Positions 55,534 through 64,000 of a stretch of DNA of 64,000 nucleotides are shown here, piece by piece. The notes under the pieces are model-generated. The model ran no database searches. It was given only the letters and a program-made list of their open reading frames with translations, and was not told the origin of the DNA. The DNA lies in contig NC_081136.1 of NCBI RefSeq assembly GCF_958295425.1, forward strand, positions 20,652,890-20,716,889, written 5' to 3'. Made by a program: the position numbers and the translations under genes. This DNA is from Solea solea (Eukaryota > Chordata > Actinopteri > Pleuronectiformes > Soleidae). Each line of letters opens with the position of its first letter. Within the stretch, counting starts at the first letter, position 1.

Positions 55534-57600
55534 TCAGACCAATGATCCGGATGACGTATGCAGAGCGATGGAAAACGTGTCAACTAACATGCTTTTCTAG
55601 CAGCAATGGCTATCTAGTAAAGACTTCTAAAAACTTTTGCGGGTCACTTAAAATGGAAGCAAAAGCGAAAAATGATGTATACAGAAGCTGCTTAACATCG
55701 TTTCTCTGTCATCATGGCGTTAAGCCCACCTTGAGAGCACCAGGGGATAAACCCTGTTTGTAATTGGTTCCCTTTTTTGCGGATTTTCTGTAGTTGGCCA
55801 AAACAGCGTCCTTGTTTCTGCAGAGTGAAGCAGAGTCTGCTGGGTTCACCCAGATTAAGTAACTTGAGGTTCTATTTATCACTTCATTTATAACATCAGT
55901 AAATATGTCACAATACCTAGTTTCAGCTCTTCTTCAATAGAACATGATATCAGTTTAGTAAATTATTGTCTTTGCTAAATGTTGGAGATGAACGCATGCT
56001 TTGGGATTTTTAACTCTTTTTAACTGATCTTTTTAACTGATCAGCTTGCTTGGAACTTCGTCAGAGAAGGTACCAAAAAATAGTGTAGTGCTTGAACTAT
56101 ATAATGGAAAAACGCCATTAATGCACTTTTATTGAGAATTAACACTTGCCACTTTTATATTATATATGTTTATTTAGATTATTAAAGGCAACAGATTGTT
56201 GTTGAGTAGTGCAACAAACCCTACAACAATATTGTCATTAGAAACACCAGTAGAACTATTCCAACATAACAACATAAACTGTATCTTTACCACACTTTTT
56301 GATCCTACAATGGAGTCATTTTGACCGTTTACAAATATAATTTTGCAGACTTTAAGAATACTTTCTAGAGCACTTCAAGTTTTTTTGTCTGTGAAGGTTT
56401 TTGATTCTTGAAGTTATTTTAAATAACTATCGTAAGAGTTTAAGAACAATTTATTTATTTTTCTTAATATGAATATTCATCAGTTATCTGTGATTGCAAT
56501 AGCTGCAAATTGCTCCTGGATTCACTCTTTGTAATCACCTGATTTTTAATTATTATTTATTCGAACATTATAGATTTATTCTTCGACTATATAATGATTT
56601 TTAACATAATGTACAAATAATGTTTGAACAATCAAAACAACCACAGTTCAGTGTTAAGTGGACATTGTGATCAGAAGAATTATTTGTCTTAAATGTAAGC
56701 TCTAATTTAATCATTTAATTTAATAATTACATTCTTGACAGTATCTCGTTTTAACAACCAGAGAAATTCTGTGACTTTAAAACTGAATTTTTCTTTTTTT
56801 CAGCTCTTGTCTTCAGCAAGGAAGATAATGTGTATGAATGACTTTGGTCTGTGGGTAAAGGCAGGACATCTCAGAAAGTGCTGGACTGATTGGCACCTTG
56901 CCAAAGAAAAGGCAATTAGGTTTTGGTACTGATCCAGAGCTGGAGTTTCACTATTTAACAATTATTGATTGGTGCCAAGACTGTGAAATTAATGGTAAAA
57001 CAGGCTGGCTTTTAATTTGTAGTGGGGATATTTACAGATTCAGGAAACTTGAGTCAGAGTCTGAGAGGTCAGAGTTGGCATTGCATCTCATTTCAAAATG
57101 AAACTTGAAAAATGTTCTGGAGTTGTTTTACAGATCATCCTTTATTCCATGTGTGTCTCTCGCTCCACCTCTGCTGCTTTCTCACTGCATATTGAGTCAC
57201 TGGGCCTCAGTAATCTCATTGATCGCACTACTCTTTAGTTTGTCCTTATTCCACCTTGATTGGTTATTCCATTAACCAATCATTCTTCATTATATTATTT
57301 TTTGTCCTACATGGAGCATTCATAGTTGGCACATGTGGCCATTAATGTTTGTGCTGGAAATGAGTAAGGATGAAGCAATATGACACTCAGAACTGGTATC
57401 GGTCTGATACTGGTCAAAATCACTGGATTGGATATTGTAAAAAAAATAATAAAAAATACTACATAAAAACACAAAAAAAAGTAAATAAAAAGCAGCAACA
57501 TTATTTAAGTAAGTCTGGGCTGTTTAATCTTTTCTTACAGAAGCAAAATATTTGTTACATATTTGGAGCTTTGTGGTTTAAATGAAATGGGTGGTTATGG
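55534..57600. other. Intronic sequence, nothing recognised
   Basis: An acceptor-like TTTCTTTTTTTCAG at 56789-56803 has no recognisable exon after it. The frames at 56735-57101 lack known domains. Confidence 0.4.
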
Positions 57601-57605
57601 CTCTG

Positions 57606-57925
57606 GGCCACACAGTGGATAGCATTGTTGCCTCTCAGCAAGGTCACTGGTTGACTGTAGGTGTGAGTGTGAAAGTGAATGGCCGTCTGTCTCTGTATGT
57701 TTGCCCTGCAACAGATTGGCGACCTGTGCAAAAAGGTGTTTTCTGGTGATTTTGAGGGAGAAAAAAAGCTTCTATCACTTTTTAGCAATTGGATATGTGT
57801 ATTTCATGGGTTGTATTGCCCCTTTTAGAATATTTCAACAGGTAAAAATGACAGGGTTTGGTATAATCTGTCCAAGTCCAGGGTGGGGTGGTTCCAGCTC
57901 CCAGGGATTAAGTGGTATAAAATGA
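57606..57925 (+). mobile_element. Diverged copy of the common fish short repeat
   Basis: GGGCCACACAGTGGATAGCA, TTGCCTCTCAGCAAGG, GGTGTGAGTGTGAAAGTGAA, GATTGGCGACCTGTGC and finally CAGGGTGGGGTGGTTCCAGC. The middle is replaced by unrelated AT-rich sequence. Confidence 0.6.
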
Positions 57926-59730
57926 GTGAGTCAGAGTTATAGCTAGGTAATATTGCCTCAGTACAAACATGTTTTTTACTGCTTAAAAAATGTAAAAGTA
58001 TTATCAGTTATTATTAGTATCTGACATGAAAAAGTGGTATGGAGCCGTCCTTACACATGGCTGGACGTCAACATTTACATCATGCCATGTTTGTATAATT
58101 GCATTAACGCCATGTGTAGCCTTGGGTTGCTTTTGATTGTTCCATTGTTACAGATTCAGTGTGTTGCTGTAGCGCTAGAGAGCTTCTGCCCCTGACTCCT
58201 CTTCTTGGGAACAGTTCAAGTTGACAAGTGGAAGTCTGTTTGATTTATTTATCCATGATCGACAATAATTTTTTTCCTGGTTCACATCCCTAGCTATAAC
58301 CTTTTAGAATTATTCACATTGATGCAACATTCCTGTCCTCCCCATGGCTCATTGACCACATTTTTACTTCATGCAATAAAGGCGATACAATTACCAATGT
58401 CAAAATGAGACATTTTATGCCACTATAGAAGTAGCATTAAAGCCAGTTATGAGCTGTAACATCTGGTTCAATGTCCAGGAAATGAGCTTAGTAGGGGACA
58501 GATGGCAGGCAGGCAGAGCATTCAGTGCACTGAATGAGTTTTGTTCAAACTGTGGGACTACATGTCTAATGTTAGTGAAACCTGATTTATACGCTGCAGC
58601 TCAGCGCGACTTAACGAGTCACGAGACATTTCAATTTATGCATCTTGCGAAAGGTTCCAGTCTCCCCTGTGTGAAACCCCAAAGATCCAACCTGATCAGT
58701 ATATCCATCTGTCAATGTCCATATCTGTGCCACCTTTCTCTTGGTCCAGGAGACAAGACAGTTCTACAGGTGGGCAATAATGAGAGGAAAGTGTTCTGTC
58801 ACTTGACACATTAAAAAGTCCCGTGGCTGAGAGGGTACTCAGTAATGCAAGGAACCAAGTTAATGGACTTGTACCAAGCAGCACTCAATCTCCAGTCTGG
58901 TGTGGTCCAGGGTGTCCAACACCACTTTTGGAACGCTGCAAAGCTGCTCCCTCACCACAGCTCCATCACAGGGCAGTGAGGATCAGGTCAGGACTTACTG
59001 TTAGCATCAAGGCCAAAATCCATGATGCAGCCAACACTGCAAGAGGGGCAGTGGACCACTTTCCTTGTCTGTGTAGATTCTCATTCATCTGGTCATAGTT
59101 ATCTAAAACACATTGAGTCAGTTGAAGTATTTCTTGAAGATGTTTCACCTCTCATCCAAGAGGCTTTTTTCAGTTCTGAAGGTTTGTGGTGAAACCACTT
59201 TCCTTTTCTGTTAGAGCTGAAAAGCATGCTTCAAGCAACCGGAAGAAAATGAGTAAGTATTATATTCTGTTGATGTGGACCTGATTAGGACTAAAGTCCT
59301 CTGTTAGTCTGGTCTTCCATACCTACACATGTGAGCCCATATTCCATTTCACATCCAACATAATGTTGTATACATAAAGCAAACAAACTAAAGTCAGATA
59401 CAGTGACACATTTTGTGCTAGACATCCACACAGTGGTCCGGTTTAGCAGGCATGGGTGGATGATGATATTTACATAACAAGGACCAGCGTGGACAGCACA
59501 CTGGTGCAAATGGAAAGTATTAATTTATCTTTAGCTAGTTGCAAAATAGCCTTTGATCTTTTGTGTGCCGTAAGATACATCCATAATACTCTGTTTTTGT
59601 TTTCTTCTCCTGATGTGTGTGCCGTTCACAATACTCTACTGGAGCCCCAGAAATGGAGGTTTGATATATGCTGCTGGTTTTGTTATAGTACAGGTGGGCA
59701 AATATTAAGAACTTTAGAAATGATCACAGG
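57926..59730. other. Intronic sequence, little recognised
   Basis: Only a second copy of the TTTCACCTCTCATCCAAGAG repeat at 59085-59185 is recognised. No exon is seen. Confidence 0.4.
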
Positions 59731-59880
59731 GCCACACAGTTGGTGTAGTGGTTAGCAGTTTTGCATTTGCAGCAAGAAGACCCGTGTTTTTGCAACCCAG
59801 TTGGAACATGGGCCTTTCTGCGTGGAGTTTACATGTTCTCCCTATGTGTGTGTGTTTCCTCCAGGTTTCCTCCCATTTTA
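59731..59880 (+). mobile_element. Fish short repeat, 5' part
   Basis: GGGCCACACAGTTGGTGTAG with TGGTTAGCAGTTTTGC, GCAAGAAGACC, GGCCTTTCTGCGTGGAGTTT and ACATGTTCTCCCTATGTGTG, the typical 5' half of the family. It stops after TTTCCTCCCATTTT. Confidence 0.7.
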
Positions 59881-62869
59881 TTAAGGAGATTAAGAAAATG
59901 TTACACTTTTTAGATTAGGTTCGGCATTTTTTATAAGCAGTCACAGTTGCAACAGCATCAGCCTCTGAAGCAATTTTCATGCCCAGAAACTTTAACACGG
60001 TAATATTTCACAAGTCTGGAGCAAAACATTCTTAGCAATTACATCTGCAAGTGTGTGTTACATCTGCCTCTGCCTCACTGTAAAAATTGGTTTTCAAGAA
60101 AGTTAATTAAGCTGTAATTCTGGAGAGTTTTTATTTTAAAAGATAATATTGGCAAGCATGTTCTTTTACTAGGAAAATAATCTAACTTTATAGAAAAAAC
60201 GTTACTTTTAGTTTTGGTGTGTGTGCAAATTAAGAAATTCTAAGCTATACATTCTTAAAGTCAGCTTATTTAATGGACATAATAACAAGTAAACATTTCT
60301 TTCATGACAGAATTTCTTTACTTGTTGTGATAAGTTTCTTTTGCCCAGTTGAATCTTGTTTTTGAGCTGTTTTAAGGAACATTACTGTCTGAAAGTGGCT
60401 GTAGATTTACAGGCTATTTTTAAGTGTTCTAGCAAAATAACAACCACTCTAGGCTCATTCTGGCATTCTGTGTTCCTGTGTTTACATTTAGTCTGATATA
60501 ATTTGGCTGGTCCTTGTGCTGCCACTAGAAAAGTTAGGATCTTTTCAACCTGTGCAAAGTAGCAACTGAGGCACAGTGCAGTTTCACTTCATCTGTCCAT
60601 TTTAATCCAATTCTTCCTGTTTCAACATTTTAAGATTGTTCAAAACAAATCTTCTTCTTTCTTGCTGAGTTTTGGATTGGTGTTGTGTGTTTCACTATGG
60701 TCTTAAAATCTACATTTTGATAGTTTATTAAGCAAAGCTTAATCACGCCACAGTCTGGCACTGCTAGGGTCAAAATTATTAACCCACACATAATTGCAGC
60801 ACAAGAGAATATTAAACAAGAGCACTCAGAGAATGCAACGGCACCAGAAATGTTTCCATTTTGATCCACTGGATTTAGAAGACTTCCTAGATGTGTATAG
60901 AACTTTACCTACCTACAGCTATTACCATCCTACATAAGTCACTGAGATATACACATCTGAACTTTCAATGGGAGTTTCCATATTAAATCTGAATTACCGC
61001 TAAATCTGATCAGATCTGGCTGGATCCTACATTTTCTTTCTTTTAGCTTCTCCCTCTGTAGAGGTCACCTTAACAGATAATCCGCATATTTTGATTTGGT
61101 AGAGATTACCCTTCCTGCTGCAACCCTTTCATTTATCCGGGCTTGAGACCAGCACTAGGAGTGTCCAATTAACAATGAGTAATGGGGACTTGGGTGGACT
61201 TGATCTGGCAACCCACCAGTTACAAGCCAAGTTCCCTTCCCACTTGTCCATGGGCTACCCAGTGTCTGATCCTACACACATGAAGTACAAGGATTTCTTG
61301 AGAATTTGATTAATTTTTTCATCAGTGAGTAGATTATTTTCGAAATTTAATGGGAGGATACTTGGGAGGATAAAATGAGATTGATCCGTCAAAAACTATA
61401 GACAGGAAGTTGGAAGTTCAGGACAAACTTACAGATAAACCCACACTGATGAATACATAACCTCCTTAGCAGAGGTTAAAATCAGCCTCATTGCCATTAT
61501 TTTGTGATTTCACACATATTGGCCATGCACAGATTCTTCGAAAGTACTGATGCATTCAGTCTCTGAAGGGCATTTATTGATCGTCTGCAAGAATGTTTTT
61601 TTCTGACTGAACTCGAGGGTGTTATTGTGAGGAGGAGCGTTGGTTGGACTGATTGAATGGAGCCAGTGTCTGCTGTTCAGCTAACAAGGGAAAAAAGAAC
61701 ACACACTGATGTGGCTGTGCAGGGACAGAGAAAACTTCAAACTGAGGTTGATCGAGTTACTCTCAGGTAAACAACCACTTCTCTGTCCTCTCCTGGGCTG
61801 AAATGTCAGTAAGACCCTGCCCCACTGTCTCTGTGTCTCCATGTTTGCCTGTCTGTTCCATATCCTTTTCAAAAAACCATGAAAGGATTTTAATTTCAGT
61901 TCCAGTTTAGGTTGTTATTTTGAGCAAAGATTATTTCTTGTATGGCTACTTGTGTTTAGACTGGGGCTTCCTTTTGGCTGATGACCCTCTTAAGGTGTCA
62001 TTGCACAGTATTTCAGGTTCCACTGGGTCTGTTTAATGACTGCAACAGGTTCCAATGAGCTCTTTGACTTTAATATTGCAGATTTTATCTAAAAACAACA
62101 TGTTTTTTGTAACGTCTCCTGCCAACTATCTAGCCAAATCACCAGAAATTGTCCGAGTGAGAACCTGGGTAATCCACAGCGAGTGAGTAGGTGAGTGTTC
62201 TCCCTCCAGCTGTTGTGCTTATGTCTGACCCAGACAATAAACTGTTGTGTTCATCATATGTGAACAACAAACTCAAGAATTACATTTCTGGACATTTTTG
62301 GTAGTTTGGATTTTAAAATGGCTTAAGTCTGTAGACATTTCTTATGAATTTATTCATTCAAATTGATATCTTTGAACTTCATGCCATGCTAGTTATACAT
62401 CGCCATTTCTTTTCTGAGGACATTTTTTTGAAGCATGGACATTACAAAGCTGCATATGGCCCACCAAGAAAGGCTGATTATGGTCATCTCCAGGTCGGTT
62501 CTGTTTGTGACCCAAACTTGAAATGGCTCTGTTTTGGAGTAAAGTTTTGTAAAAACAAAGCAGCAGCTGTGATTGGCTGTGTGCATTTAATTTACTAACA
62601 TTTCACTTTAATTGGTTACAGTTGAGGCTCCTTCTTAGCTGCATGTTGTACTGTAGGTGTCTCACACCGTCTGACTCATGACTCATTATGCAGAACATTT
62701 AAACATTCATAAACATAAACAATCTATGCAAAGAAAATTGTCTCTCACCATAACAATGGCAGACATTTACTAACTTGTATACTAAAATGTGACGGCAATA
62801 TAATATTTAACAGAGAAGTGTTTGGCGACAGCCCTGCTTAAAGCCGGTAATCTTGAGGGGACTCCCAAC
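59881..62869. other. Intronic sequence, little recognised
   Basis: 61105-61265 (CATTTATCCGGGCTTGAGAC, GGAGTGTCCAATTAAC, GCAACCCACCAGTTACAAGC) is a fragment of a fish repeat also seen at the end of the LINE at 37680-37850 in the other orientation. No gene. Confidence 0.4.
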
Positions 62870-63190
62870 CCTTTCAGCCGTGTTTCAGTTCAGTGACTGT
62901 GTCAGATGGATTCTGCACTCTGATCATGCAGGAAGTACTTAACGATTCAGTGAACAAATCATTTTAATTAACTGATTCTAATGGTTGAGTACACCGAAAA
63001 TAACTGCTTTTCCTGTCACTAGTTTGTGTGTTCGTATCACGTATAGATGTCACCACAGTTTCGCACAGCTGCGCTATGGCGACCCCGCCCACGTTGATGA
63101 GGTATTATAAAATAATAGAAAACCATGTGCCTGATACCAAACCAAATAGAGCCGAGTCGAGAAGGGCCAAGTAGTGCTAGAACTCTGATA
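62870..63190. mobile_element. Non-autonomous DNA element, copy 3
   Basis: TTCAGTTCAGTGACTGTG, CATGCAGGAAGTACTTAACG and AACTGATTCTAATGGTTGAG match copies 1 and 2 at 36065 and 37250; it continues further to AAATAGAGCCGAGTCGAGAA with GGGCCAAGTAGTGC, a likely terminal part absent from the other two. Confidence 0.55.
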
Positions 63191-64000
63191 ATCAATAAAT
63201 CTGATGATTATTTTCTCAATCAATCCATTTATCAACGTTAAAAAATGTTGAAAAATGTTAACCAGTGTTTCTCAAACCTGGAAATTATGTTCACAAATGT
63301 CTTGTTTTGTCCACAACCCAAAATGATTCAGTTTTAATGATTTTTGTGTTAATAACATTTAATGATAACAATATTGAACAAAGAAACCAGAAAATATTCA
63401 CAAAAAATAAATAAATTGATAATGGATCCATATTTGTGACCCAAGAATTATCCTCTATCTAATCTTTATTTTTCTTATTGGCTTATCCAGCCCTCAGCCA
63501 CACACGCACACACACACGCACACACCCTCCTTCAACCATTTACTGCAGCATGAAAATATAATCCCAGGGGAAGTGATAAGAAAGCTGCACACAGGTGGTT
63601 GTGACCTCTTACTGATGCAGACAGTCACGCTCAGAGATTGTGCTTTGGTTTTCAAAATGTTGCGTATGAGGAGATGTAATCTCATGTGTGCCAGGTCTCA
63701 GGTGGAGACTGCGTGTGTTTTTTTCATGTCCTCATGTAGTTAGTGTGTGAGGCTGTACAGGGTAGAAAAGCCCATCAGACATAGCTTCACTTTTTATGGA
63801 TTAATTTTTTTTTTCAGTAAATACCAACCTGACAATTGTTTTCTTGACTAATTCATTGGTTGTTTGGTCATTAAAATGTAGAAAAATGGCAAAAACAATA
63901 TTTCTGTTTCCTAAACCTCAAAATAACGACATTCTCAATTGTTTTGTTTGGCTCACAAACCAAAAAGTTGGTATTTTAGGGGCGAAGGTGGCTTAATCTA
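63191..64000. other. Intronic sequence, nothing recognised
   Basis: A (CA)n-type run at 63500-63526; no gene. Confidence 0.4.

Larger units (their letters stand above)
40242..64000 (+). other. plekha5: plekha5 intron 3 (at least 23.7 kb)
   Basis: No further PLEKHA5 exon could be recognised here; the next should begin with the second half of WW domain 2. The interval holds the repeats listed separately, and its open frames (for example 45971-46324 or 56898-57101) have no known domain. It is inferred to be one long intron that continues past the window. Confidence 0.6.

Noticed and set aside
56789..57101. Acceptor-like TTTTTTTCAG followed by an open frame as a plekha5 exon
   Set aside because: No resemblance to any PLEKHA5 segment and no matching donor in frame.
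58766..58814. NNERKVFC, resembling the expected start of plekha5 exon 4 (HNERKVTC)
   Set aside because: The frame meets a stop after a few more residues, the phase from the nearest AG does not fit the two bases left by exon 3, and the rest of WW domain 2 is absent. Probably coincidence.
1..64000. CRISPR arrays, operons, ribosome binding sites
   Set aside because: The window is vertebrate nuclear DNA; no regularly spaced repeat/spacer pattern exists.

Overview
The window looks like nuclear DNA of a ray-finned fish. It carries fish-typical retroelements (L2/Maui-type LINEs with their conserved 3' tail, a Rex1/CR1-like LINE, a Gmr1-like Ty3/gypsy element, tRNA-derived SINEs, Kolobok- and hAT-type DNA transposons) and the 5' end of one vertebrate host gene with spliced coding exons. 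There are no operons, no CRISPR arrays, and no rRNA or true tRNA genes. The sequence is AT-rich and mostly repeat-derived, so most open frames are chance or decayed transposon frames. All identifications are by eye; no database search was run.

Region by region. 0-7 kb is a pile of LINE pieces and an LTR element: a minus-strand L2-type endonuclease split by a 1.1-kb insertion that itself holds a hAT-like element with a perfect 8-bp target duplication; an L2 3' tail on the plus strand; a deleted Gmr1-like retrotransposon whose integrase lies before its reverse transcriptase; and an L2 ORF1 (SGNH-hydrolase type) remnant. 8.4-15.8 kb is the structural highlight. An L2 copy is cut at a TTAA by a Kolobok-like transposon, which is in turn cut by a solo LTR flanked by ACTTA. 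About 4 kb further on, a second solo LTR of the same family, in the opposite orientation and flanked by CCCTG, cuts an L1/Tx1-like LINE. 17-20 kb holds a gag-like remnant with a zinc knuckle and a possible retroviral 3' LTR.

20.8-27.8 kb has local duplications, a promoter-like CCAAT/TATA block, a 5'-truncated Rex1-like LINE whose reverse transcriptase frame is open but carries an Asp-to-Asn change at the catalytic motif, a 21-bp tandem repeat and another L2 endonuclease piece. 27.9-29.9 kb may contain a small, unrecognised spliced gene encoding a leucine-zipper-like coiled coil, with a hAT transposase remnant in its first intron. 30.8-33.9 kb is a fish repeat complex with internal repeats.

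38.9-64 kb belongs to the host gene plekha5. A CpG-rich promoter region is followed by three coding exons (39080-39171, 39303-39379, 40184-40241) encoding the first WW domain and the start of the second. I found no further coding exon up to 64000, so the last 23.7 kb is read as a long intron 3 filled with microsatellites, SINEs, miniature DNA elements and a deleted LINE.
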